This document shows positions 13,234 through 20,810 of a stretch of 20,810 nucleotides of DNA, one piece after another. A program made the translations under genes and the position numbers. The notes beneath the pieces are model-generated. The model was not told where the DNA came from. It saw nothing but the letters and a program-made list of their open reading frames with translations, and ran no database searches. The stretch comes from an uncultured Eubacteriales bacterium (GTDB lineage: Bacteria; Bacillota; Clostridia; Christensenellales; Pumilibacteraceae): NCBI GenBank assembly GCA_900543755.1, contig UQSP01000036.1:1-20810 (forward strand), given 5' to 3'. Within the stretch, counting starts at the first letter, position 1, and each line of letters opens with the position of its first letter.

Positions 13234-13280
13234 AAAAAATAAAGAGCACGGCGCCTTGTTTCCAAGACGCCGCACTCTTT
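13234..13280 (-). terminator. Intrinsic terminator after the Big_2 lipoprotein gene
   Basis: AAAGAG-CA-CGGCG-C-CTTG pairs with CAAG-A-CGCCG-CA-CTCTTT across 13241-13280 with two small internal mismatches and a TTTC loop. On the minus strand it is followed by ATTTTTTC. It begins 38 bp past the stop codon and would end the GH43/lipoprotein transcript. Confidence 0.8.
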
Positions 13281-13317
13281 AAAGAGAGTATGTTGAAAAA
13301 GAATTGAGTCGAATTTA

Positions 13318-16302
13318 TCAGCTTAAAGGAGTAGCTTCAGTAATTGCCGTATTGATAAGCGCGGTATTGGTGGTGGTGAAAAGTCCCTTTATGCCGCCGT
13401 TTACGCCCTTAGTTCCGCGCGGGCAGATATGAATGGGTGCCCAACCGCCGTCGAACAAATCAACCTGTTCCGTAGTAACAACCGAAGATACTCTGACGTT
13501 AACTACGCCCACGGTAATCTCGGCATAAACTTCGCCGTTTATGATGACCGTGATAAGGTTGTTGTTTCTTACCGCTTTAAGTTCGAAACCGCCTTCAACG
13601 GGCGCAAGTCCCGATTCAAGCACCACGGCGGTGAACTTGCTTCCGTCGGATTTACCGTTTATAGTCCTTTCCTCGGTGTTGCTCTTGGTACGGACGGTAA
13701 CGGATTCTACGTTGTAAAGCTCCTGCAGGCGCAATTCGTTGTTTTTTGCGTCAAGCTCTAACGTGACGTGGACCTGAGGATTGGCAGACAAGCCTGCCGC
13801 CTGCAAATCCATGTGGTAATCCCAGGTAAACGCGCGGCCCGTCATAACCTTACCGCCGAACATCATCACGGGATTGCCTATTCCCAAATAAATGTTTTTG
13901 GTGGAAACATACAAATCGTTTTCTTCGTCGTACGACACGGTCTGAGTATTGCCGAACGGAAGAAGCGGTCTTGACGCGTTATGCTCGTAACGCGACTGGA
14001 AAGACACTTTGTCGAGGTTACCGTCAACCGTGACTGTCTCACCCGAAACTGCAATTCCCGTCTGACTGTCGGGCTGCAAGCGGTTGATTTTTTCGAAAGT
14101 GACAACTCCGCTGCCAAGCTTGAATTTGCTTGCCAGAACATATTTTGAGTAATGGTCGAAATCGAAGAACTCCGCTTTATAGGTGCCTTCGGGCAGATAT
14201 GCGTTGTAAGTGAAATCTTTGTTTACCGTACCGTAATATACGTTGCCGTCGGCGTCGGTAAACCTGACTCCCACTTCGTTGTAGCCTATCGCGCCCAGGG
14301 CGGGAACGTATCCGCGCGCCACATAACCTATCCAGTACTTGTAAAACTCGGGGTCGCTGCCGGTATTATCGGTTTCGTTGTACTTATAAGCCTCGGCAAC
14401 GTTGACGGTACCGCTTACCGCCACTGAAGAAGATTTAAGCACGGAGGTCGCCGTAACGGTATACTCCTCGTTATTTATGTTGTAGAAGAAGAATTTATCT
14501 CCGTAGGGAAGAACGTTAGCCTTCGTTCCGTCACCGTAAGTTACGGTAAGCGTGCTTAATGCATAGCCTTCGTCCAAAACGGGCTGGAGGAAAATATATC
14601 CGCCCACGGAAGTATAAACTCCGGCGTTGTCGCCGCTTTGAATTTCGGCAACGTCGCCCGAGAAAAGAACGTCAACGTGCTCGTCGCAGTTTACGACGGC
14701 TTTATTTCCCGTCTTTTGCACTACCGCGTCGGTATCCGCGGTATAGCTGACGGACGTAAACGCGCCCGTAATTTTTTCGTTTGTCACGGTAACGCCTACC
14801 GCCGTTTTGCCGACGGGAAGTTGCATTTTGTTTTCCAGCATTTTGATGTCCGTGATGTTATGGCTTTTATTTGCGGAAATGGTATGAATGGTCTTGCCCT
14901 CTTCCAGCATGAAGAACATGCTTGTCGCCTCGTTCATGCCGTCAGTGTACGGGTCGAGATAGAAATAGTAGTCAGTGTCGTCTTTAACAACGGTAAAGAT
15001 ATATTCGACACCGTACTCGCCTTCCGTTGAGTTGTAAAAGTCGGCAGGAACGGCCCCTTCGAACACGTTGCTTGCAACGATTTCCATACCGCGGTTGCTG
15101 TGGGTCGTAACGCTTACCGCGCCGCTTCCGGGAACTTCGCTGTCGGTCATGCCGTTACGGGTAAGAGAATAAATTCTGATACGCGCTTTAAGCACACAAA
15201 CGTAATACATTACCCCGTCGTCGCCCGCGAATATGAAACCTATACTGGGATCCGCCTCGCCCACCTGCGCCGCCTTTATGACCGCGCTGGTCTTAAAGCT
15301 TGTATCGGCGCCCGTACCGCTTATCCACGCAACGCTGTAAGCGCTGTTTACGGTAACCGAATCGCCGTTAGTATAAGTCACAGAGCTGCTTTCCGGCGCG
15401 GACGCCCAGGTAAGATTACCCGTATCCGCGTAACCGCCCACCGTTGCGTTGAGGTCAAGCGCGGGAAAAGCGGTATTGTCAGCGTCGATATTTGCCGTAA
15501 CGCTTTGTTTTACCGAGCCGTATGACGCAGTAAGAGTATATTCTCCCGGGGGCAGTACAACATTGAAATTGCCGCTTTCGTCGGGCGCAGCGTCGTAAAT
15601 ATCATCGCCTGCGATTGAAAGCACTACTTCCTCGGGACTGACGCCCGTTGCGGTGATAAGATTAACCTTGCCCGTAGCGTTTACGGGTGCCGCAAGCACG
15701 GTAACCTCGCAGGACACCGTTTTACCCTCGCAGGATGCGGTAACGGTTGTTTTTCCCGCTTTTATTGCGGTAATATAAGCTTTAAGCGAATTTTCTTCGT
15801 CCGCCGAAACGGAAAGCACCGTATTATCGCCGCTTGACCAGCTGACCGACTTTGAATCGGTCTTTTCTCCGTCAATATATACGGTGGCGGTAATCAAAGT
15901 AGGTTCGTCCCCCACGGTTACGGTAAGCGCGTTTGCGCTTATGCCTATCGAAACCACCGGTTCGCTTGGCTGAGTATCGGCAGGAGTTACTGTAACGGAA
16001 CATTCGGCAGTCTGCTGTCCCGCCTGAGCCGTTATCGTAACGGTGCCGGCATTCACGCCCGTGACTACGCCGCCGTTTACGGTGGCGATGTTTTCGTCCT
16101 CGCTTTTCCACTTTACGTCCGTCCCTTCAGGCGCGTTGGTTTCAAGCGTAACGGTGCTGCCCGCCTGCACTGATACGGTCGCGGGATCTATGGCAAGAGT
16201 ATAATTCTCGCCGCCGTTATCACACGCAGTAATAACCATTGATACCGAAAACGCAGTAATCAGAACGAGTAGCGTCATAAAAATACTTCTGATTTTTTTC
16301 AT
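13318..16302 (-). CDS. Large multi-domain lipoprotein with Big_2 domains
   Basis: The 994-residue surface lipoprotein has a signal peptide MKKIRSIFMTLLVLITAF and lipobox ITAC (Cys27). Two bacterial Ig-like Big_2 domains follow (about 33-107 and 115-203; KSEDENIATVNGGVVTGVNAG is diagnostic). Then come a carboxypeptidase-regulatory-like beta-sandwich (207-290), a LamG-like sandwich (291-525), an InlB-repeat-like unit (535-622), a second regulatory-like sandwich (625-745) and a second LamG-like sandwich (750-985). No catalytic motif is visible. It would be anchored outside the membrane, probably binding or displaying glycan. It is the last gene of the GH43 cluster, with AGGAG before ATG 16302 and a terminator downstream. 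The 216-bp gap to the preceding gene has a possible promoter, so it may also be transcribed alone. Boundaries beyond the Big_2 domains are judged by eye. Confidence 0.85.
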   Translation of the reverse strand: MKKIRSIFMTLLVLITAFSVSMVITACDNGGENYTLAIDPATVSVQAGSTVTLETNAPEGTDVKWKSEDENIATVNGGVVTGVNAGTVTITAQAGQQTAECSVTVTPADTQPSEPVVSIGISANALTVTVGDEPTLITATVYIDGEKTDSKSVSWSSGDNTVLSVSADEENSLKAYITAIKAGKTTVTASCEGKTVSCEVTVLAAPVNATGKVNLITATGVSPEEVVLSIAGDDIYDAAPDESGNFNVVLPPGEYTLTASYGSVKQSVTANIDADNTAFPALDLNATVGGYADTGNLTWASAPESSSVTYTNGDSVTVNSAYSVAWISGTGADTSFKTSAVIKAAQVGEADPSIGFIFAGDDGVMYYVCVLKARIRIYSLTRNGMTDSEVPGSGAVSVTTHSNRGMEIVASNVFEGAVPADFYNSTEGEYGVEYIFTVVKDDTDYYFYLDPYTDGMNEATSMFFMLEEGKTIHTISANKSHNITDIKMLENKMQLPVGKTAVGVTVTNEKITGAFTSVSYTADTDAVVQKTGNKAVVNCDEHVDVLFSGDVAEIQSGDNAGVYTSVGGYIFLQPVLDEGYALSTLTVTYGDGTKANVLPYGDKFFFYNINNEEYTVTATSVLKSSSVAVSGTVNVAEAYKYNETDNTGSDPEFYKYWIGYVARGYVPALGAIGYNEVGVRFTDADGNVYYGTVNKDFTYNAYLPEGTYKAEFFDFDHYSKYVLASKFKLGSGVVTFEKINRLQPDSQTGIAVSGETVTVDGNLDKVSFQSRYEHNASRPLLPFGNTQTVSYDEENDLYVSTKNIYLGIGNPVMMFGGKVMTGRAFTWDYHMDLQAAGLSANPQVHVTLELDAKNNELRLQELYNVESVTVRTKSNTEERTINGKSDGSKFTAVVLESGLAPVEGGFELKAVRNNNLITVIINGEVYAEITVGVVNVRVSSVVTTEQVDLFDGGWAPIHICPRGTKGVNGGIKGLFTTTNTALINTAITEATPLS

Positions 16303-16344
16303 TTTCCCTCTCCTCTCTTTATTTATTTTCTTTAGATTTTTTCA

Positions 16345-16403
16345 TCGGGTTTTTACGCCCGACTTGTTAACCTGTTATAATTATCCGACCACGGAGAAAA
16401 CAA
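16345..16403 (-). promoter_or_regulatory. Possible internal promoter and leader hairpin
   Basis: On the minus strand, TTGTTT (16403-16398) and TATAAC (16379-16374) are 18 bp apart, giving a leader of about 65 nt to ATG 16302. Within that leader TCGGG (16345-16349) pairs with CCCGA (16358-16362). This would allow the Big_2 lipoprotein gene to be expressed apart from the two upstream genes. Confidence 0.35.
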
Positions 16404-16518
16404 ACTGACATGATTGCCCGATATAAGCTATTAAACGTGTCACAAACATAATCCGAGAAATCCTTAACGAAACCAATCTGCTTGAAAGCCAACTCCGTTA
16501 ACCTCAAAAGAAAGGCCG

Positions 16519-18984
16519 TTAAGTCGAATAAGCCATGTCGTAATAGGTTACGGTTGCGCCCGTCCTGAAGCTTAATCCCACGGCAACGTCACCCGAAGGC
16601 ATCGTAAAGCTTTTTGCAGGATTGTTGGTACTTGTAAGCGTGCCGCTGAAACTTCCTATCAGTTTAGTAGCCTCACCCGTTACGTTATCGGAATAATCGG
16701 CGTAAAGATAATAAGTTGCGCCCTGTTTTTTCAATGTAATCGTAACGTCGCCGGTAAGAAGGTTAGCCATGCCGGAAACGTTGCGCACCTGATACCTGCC
16801 GTCGAAATCGTTTGCCAAATAAACGCGGTAACCGTTATTGAGTATCGAAATACAAATCGTACTGCTGCCGTCGGATATTACGAATCCTCCGTTGGGGTCG
16901 GAATCCGAGCCGAGCTTAACGCTGAGCGAAGCGGTTACCGCAAAGTTTTCGTCGGCGCCCGACTCGCGGAACCATAAAATCGAATTATGGTCGGTAGTTT
17001 CGGGTTTGACGACTTTGCCGCCTGTTTCGGTATTCCAGCCCGTTGCGGACGAAAGAGTTTTTCCGTTAACGGTTACATTTCCGCCCACTGCAAGTCTAAG
17101 TACGGTTACGTCTTTAGTCCAGTCGGAATAAATATCGGCTTCGTAAACCTGAGAAGCGCAATACTTGCCTATATAATACACCTTGTATTTATCCATAGGA
17201 ACGCGTATGTTGTACATTCCCGCCACGCTGTTGGTTTTGTAAACGCGGCTTTTATGGTTTACGGACTCCAGGATTATCTCGCAGTCTTCGTTACCTGCGC
17301 CCTCTACGGTAACCTTGCCCGAAACAATAGCGGTATCTACTTTTGCAAACTGCGGCTTTATGGTAATATCGCCCGTCACGTTGCCGATATAGTAAAGTCC
17401 GTCCTTCATGTTTGCGTCGATTTCGTCAACGTATTCTTCCTGCGCGCCGTCTGCGGTTTCTATTATAAGCGAGCTTAAAACGTAATCGCTTGAATAAGGC
17501 GCCACGGAAAGGTTGAAGCCGGTGCCGTATTTTCCGCCGTACACGTCGGTGGAAACATAACCGTTGTTTGAAGGCATAACGTTAATGCGGTACACGTTGT
17601 ATTTTGCCGCAAGCTCATCCATGCTGAGGTTTGCCGTCCCCTCCCCGTCGATGCCGTCGAGAATTTGGAATTCGATATCGGTGATGTCCACGTCCGCGGC
17701 GAAAGAGTAGAAACCGAATGCGGTATCGCCGCCCATGTAATCCTGTTTGTCGATATAGGCAAGGTAACAACTGTTGCCTTTACCGAGGAAATAATAAATC
17801 ATCGCGCCGTCTTTAATTACGGTAAACGGAATTCCGTTTGTGTAATTTGCGTTGAGTTTACCCGTAATTTCGGCGTCTTCTTTATTCAGATTGTCAAACT
17901 TGTACTGAGAAACGGACGCAATATCCCACTTTTCGAAGAAGTAATTCATATGTCCGAAAGCAATACGTCCCGTATCGAGATACTGTTTTCTGAGGTCGAA
18001 ATACGCTCCCGTCATGCCGTAAGTGGGATCGAAGCCCGCAATTATACCCAGACGAGGAGTGGAATTGTCAATGCCCGCGCCCTGAACGGGGTCGATATTG
18101 GGCTTCAGCACTCCGGAGAAAATATACGACCGGGCATAAACGTTCCTGAAGAAAATATATCTTCCGGCGGGGTCGGAAAGCCTTTGTCCCGTATAGTTGG
18201 ATTTTAAAGTCAGCGACCCGTCCGCTTCTCTTATCTCTTTCCAGTCAGTAGACTTGGAGTAGCCGAACACGCTGTCTCCTAAAACCGCGTCTTCAGCGTC
18301 CGCTTCGGCATAGCCGTTTTCGCCGAAGATGAAATATTTACCGAGTTTGGTGCCGTCGCTGAGAGCCGGGTATATTTTTTTGCCCCTGCCGCTTAGTCCG
18401 CCCGTCAGTTTTTGATTGTAACAAAAAGTAAGTCTGATGTTTTCGGGTTTTTCTTCAAGGCCCAACTCTTTCCAGGGGAAGAAACATTCAAGCGTCATAC
18501 CTTCGCTGCGGTTGGTGTTCACCCCTTCGCCCTGCACGGTCACGAACGAACTGTGCACGTAAGCACCCGTCAGAAAGGGAGTATTTCCCGCGTCGAAATA
18601 AGCGGTAATACGGTTTTTAAGCTCGTAGTCGTCCATGGGCGCGACGTATATTCTAAGGCCCGAATTGTCCTCGCCCGCGTAAGGCATATTGTAAACGATA
18701 TTCCTGTCTTTTATGATTGCGCCGACGTAAAAGCCTTTTTCGCTGAAAGAAGTCGTTACTTTAATGCTTATTTCAGGCACTTTATGCTGCATCCACTCAA
18801 GGTCCTGCCACCTGTCCTCCGTAAGCCGCCCGTCTATAACGGTATCTTCGTCGTACTGCGCCTTAAGCGTCGTAAGCGAACCCGAATATTCATACTTATC
18901 GTCGGAAGGCGTTTCGTTTGCGCAAGCAACCAAAAGACTGAAGGCAATCAAAATCGTCAGAAAAGCAAAAACAAGTTTTTTCAT
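16519..18984 (-). CDS. CBM9-like multi-domain lipoprotein
   Basis: The 821-residue lipoprotein has signal peptide MKKLVFAFLTILIAFSL and lipobox LVAC (Cys21). Residues about 40-220 resemble a CBM9-type carbohydrate-binding sandwich (VIDGRLTEDRWQDL, LRIYVAPMDD, MTLECFFPWKELGL). A LamG-like domain follows (240-445), then an InlB-repeat-like unit (465-548), a carboxypeptidase-regulatory-like sandwich (550-632) and a second LamG-like domain (635-821). The last three correspond to modules of the downstream 994-residue protein, so the two are partial paralogues. No catalytic residues are apparent. It starts three bases after the GH43 stop, with AAAGGAGG overlapping the end of that gene, so the two are co-translated. 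The likely role is to hold plant polysaccharide (CBM9 domains bind xylan/cellulose ends) at the cell surface next to the glycosidase. Target glycan is inference. Confidence 0.86.
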   Translation of the reverse strand: MKKLVFAFLTILIAFSLLVACANETPSDDKYEYSGSLTTLKAQYDEDTVIDGRLTEDRWQDLEWMQHKVPEISIKVTTSFSEKGFYVGAIIKDRNIVYNMPYAGEDNSGLRIYVAPMDDYELKNRITAYFDAGNTPFLTGAYVHSSFVTVQGEGVNTNRSEGMTLECFFPWKELGLEEKPENIRLTFCYNQKLTGGLSGRGKKIYPALSDGTKLGKYFIFGENGYAEADAEDAVLGDSVFGYSKSTDWKEIREADGSLTLKSNYTGQRLSDPAGRYIFFRNVYARSYIFSGVLKPNIDPVQGAGIDNSTPRLGIIAGFDPTYGMTGAYFDLRKQYLDTGRIAFGHMNYFFEKWDIASVSQYKFDNLNKEDAEITGKLNANYTNGIPFTVIKDGAMIYYFLGKGNSCYLAYIDKQDYMGGDTAFGFYSFAADVDITDIEFQILDGIDGEGTANLSMDELAAKYNVYRINVMPSNNGYVSTDVYGGKYGTGFNLSVAPYSSDYVLSSLIIETADGAQEEYVDEIDANMKDGLYYIGNVTGDITIKPQFAKVDTAIVSGKVTVEGAGNEDCEIILESVNHKSRVYKTNSVAGMYNIRVPMDKYKVYYIGKYCASQVYEADIYSDWTKDVTVLRLAVGGNVTVNGKTLSSATGWNTETGGKVVKPETTDHNSILWFRESGADENFAVTASLSVKLGSDSDPNGGFVISDGSSTICISILNNGYRVYLANDFDGRYQVRNVSGMANLLTGDVTITLKKQGATYYLYADYSDNVTGEATKLIGSFSGTLTSTNNPAKSFTMPSGDVAVGLSFRTGATVTYYDMAYST

Positions 18985-18987
18985 GGT

Positions 18988-20761
18988 TTAGCCCTCCTTT
19001 TTGCTCAGGACCACAATGTCGGAAATGGCGATTTCGTCGCCGCCCTCGTTGGTTTTGTCCAGTTTTTGCGAAATATATATTTTAATTTTTGTAACGTTTA
19101 TCGGTTCGAACTCCGCAAGACAAGAGCCGCCCGGCCGCATAAACATATCGCCTTTGCTGTAGTAATCGCTGTTGAACGCAAGATTTCTGATGACCGCAAC
19201 GCTTTTACCGTCTTTCTTTTCCGCAAGCGTAAACTCGATTTTGTCTATCATGGAAAAAGCATACAGATATTCGTAACTGTTGTAAATCATTATCGCACGC
19301 ACGTCCTTAGGCTGAGAGAATTCCAAAGTGATTTCGGTTTTCTCCTTTACCACCGTTTCCATATGCGCGGAATAATAATGATTGGCGAATATTCCGTCGT
19401 TGAGATATTTTATCGTTTCGCTGTCCGCGTTTGTTGCGGTGACAGACGCCTCGGGCGCAATGTTTTCGTAACCGCTGACGGACTCCATAAGCGGCTGAAG
19501 CGACCAGGTGGCGCCGTTGGTGTAAAGCGCGTCGAACGTGCCGCTTTCGGTGGTGATGCCGTAGTCTTCCGCCTTGATGCCCAGATTGCTTCCGTCTATA
19601 AACTGCACGCGGTCAACCGCTATTCCGCGGGGATTGCTGTCGCCCGCCGCGCGGTTCATAAGCGAATGATAAATGACGAAAATATCGTTTTCGCGATAAA
19701 CGAACGCATGGTGTCCGGGTCCCGCCATCTGATCCATATAAGGCTCGATATACAGCGAGGGATTGCCGTCTTCGGGCGAAAGCTTGATAAACGGACCCAT
19801 GGGGCTTTGACTTACCGCAACTGCGACGCAATACTTGTCGCGCTGGGTGTAGCCGTGAGTAGCGTATGTAAGATAGTAAATGCCGTCGTGCTTAATCATG
19901 AAAGGCGCTTCGTCGAGGTAAGAGCCGTCTTCAAGGTCGAATCTGACGCCGTTGCGGTAATCCTCAAGCGACTGATATCCGGGATAAGTAAGCTCGGTAT
20001 AGGTGGTGTAATCGGGAGTAACCATATCGCGCATTTTTACCACGGCAAGATGCGCACATTTATAGGCGTTGTTGTAAATATAAGACGGACGGAAGTAAAG
20101 ATAAAGCTGTCCGTCGTCGTCGAAGAACGGCGAAACGTCGATATTGTAAAATCTGTCCTTTCCCGTGCGCGCAGGCGTGTAATAGGGGTCGCCCGGCTGT
20201 CCGTGCTGAATGTTGAAGTCGATTGTGGGTTTTGTCTCGTCCAGAACCTCGCCGTAAAGATTGGTGCCGGTGCACATTTTAAATCCGCCCGCCGGGTTGT
20301 CGCTTACCGCAACGCCTATCTCATACGTCGACGCTCCTATCGAACCCGTGATGCCGGCAGTACTGTTTATACCGCTGAAATACATATAAAATTTCCCGTC
20401 GGCAGGATTGTAAATCACCTCGGGAGCCCAAAGGTTTTCTTTGAAAAATCTTTTGTCCTCGTCACCTTCGAATTCTATTGCAAGGCCAAGCTTTTCCCAG
20501 TTGTTGAGATCTTTGGAGCGGAATACCTGGAAATTATAATATACAGACGTCGGGTACATATAAAAATATCCGCCGTATTCGGGGCTTTGCTCCTCGCTGA
20601 CCCAGATACAGCCGGGGTCGGCGGCGTGGTTAAGCAAAAGGTCGTTGCGGTAAAACAAGTCGGTATTGTAGCTTCCGTCGTCGGCTATTCCGTCGAAATA
20701 CGCCAGATTATAGCTGTTCGACGCCGCGCACGCGGAAGAGGTAAAAACCGCAAGCACAACC
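18988..20761 (-). CDS. Glycoside hydrolase family 43 protein, 5' end missing
   Basis: This is an exported glycosidase of the five-bladed GH43 propeller type, usually acting on arabinan, xylan or arabinoxylan side chains. Catalytic landmarks are present: the base Asp in NHAADPGCIW, LWAPEVIYN, the pKa-modulating Asp in NIDVSPFFDDDGQLYLYF, the acid Glu in LDEAPFMIKHDGIYYLTY, and GPGHHAF. The last 150 residues (from YENIAPEASVTA) resemble a discoidin/CBM32-like domain. The N-terminus is lost: only the end of a signal peptide (VVLAVFTSSAC) remains before the adapter. The cysteine could be a weak lipobox, as in its two neighbours. The apparent initiation MCIRDR is encoded by adapter sequence apart from one base and is false. 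It is the first visible gene of a three-gene minus-strand cluster. The exact substrate cannot be told. Confidence 0.92.
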
Positions 20762-20810
20762 CTGTCTCTTATACACATCTGACGCTGCCGACGAACTCTA
20801 GGGTGTAGAT
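20762..20810 (-). other. Nextera read-1 adapter with i5 index (artefact)
   Basis: Positions 20762-20794 match the reverse complement of the Nextera read-1 adapter (mosaic end CTGTCTCTTATACACATCT, then GACGCTGCCGACGA). Bases 20795-20802, ACTCTAGG, are the reverse complement of CCTAGAGT, which I recall as Nextera index S516, and 20803-20810 (GTGTAGAT) begin the P5 primer. Library sequence, not genome. Confidence 0.98.

Larger units (their letters stand above)
12796..13317. other. 522-bp intergenic region with terminators, possible small RNA
   Basis: No convincing coding frame. On the plus strand there is a doubled TATAAT (12910-12920), a region with small stems such as TGTAAA/TTTACA (12946-12961), and a strong terminator (13030-13063). 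Serving the minus strand is the terminator after the Big_2 lipoprotein gene (13234-13280), with a further hairpin at 13180-13217. The region 12796-12900 has only a weak AATAAC/GTTATT stem. Confidence 0.55.

Noticed and set aside
13030..13280. Inverted repeats as insertion-sequence ends
   Set aside because: The hairpins are each followed by T-runs on the expected strand and sit at convergent gene ends, which terminators explain fully.
8753..13317. Mobile element explaining the tRNA fragment, repeats and odd regulator
   Set aside because: No integrase, transposase or terminal inverted repeats are present, and the genes have the same style of promoters and ribosome sites as their neighbours.
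18412..20808. 798-residue plus-strand frame across the GH43 gene
   Set aside because: It is antisense to the GH43 and CBM9-like genes, has no family resemblance or good start, and ends by reading the adapter (SYTHLTLPTNSRV), a known contamination signature.

Overview
This window is one contig insert of about 20.7 kb (36-20761). It is bounded on both sides by Illumina Nextera adapter sequence (1-35 and 20762-20810), which is not biological. The insert looks like an uncultured, probably gut-associated Bacillota of the Clostridia (Christensenellales-like is a guess). The reasons are strong AGGAGG-type ribosome sites, AT-rich spacers with TATAAT promoters around moderate-GC genes, lipobox lipoproteins, and a DnaJ-like/DUF5685 gene pair typical of Clostridia. 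All genes but one lie on the minus strand.

Region 36-5391 (minus): a P-loop ATPase-like gene with its own promoter, then thrC, trpS, a DUF5685 protein, a degenerate J-domain protein with a cysteine-rich tail, and a multi-pass membrane protein cut by the contig end. thrC/trpS (ATGA) and J-domain/membrane protein (TAATG) overlap, so this is probably an operon of amino-acid and translation genes followed by three uncharacterised ones.

Region 5498-8217 (minus): an aspartate-type aminotransferase and a DRE-TIM Claisen-condensation enzyme of the Re-citrate/homocitrate/isopropylmalate synthase group, 14 bp apart. The promoter has a perfect 13-bp inverted repeat centred on its -35 box. Together the enzymes could link aspartate, oxaloacetate, citrate and glutamate.

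Region 8134-11719: a 619-bp spacer with a truncated tRNA-Leu-like 5' half between repeats, an MgtC/SapB membrane protein with a clear promoter, a spacer with an exact 34-bp tandem duplication, and a 572-residue soluble protein joining a sialidase-like beta-propeller to an AraC-type DNA-binding domain.

Region 11833-13280: gluQ, the only plus-strand gene, whose promoter places the transcription start on or next to the ATG (probably leaderless), then a 522-bp spacer with a strong plus-strand terminator and a minus-strand terminator.

Region 13318-20761 (minus): a glycan-utilisation cluster. It holds a GH43 glycosidase with a C-terminal discoidin-like domain (N-terminus lost at the contig end), a CBM9-like multi-domain lipoprotein and a large Big_2-containing lipoprotein. 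The two lipoproteins share a repeated module set and look like surface glycan-binding or display proteins partnering the glycosidase.
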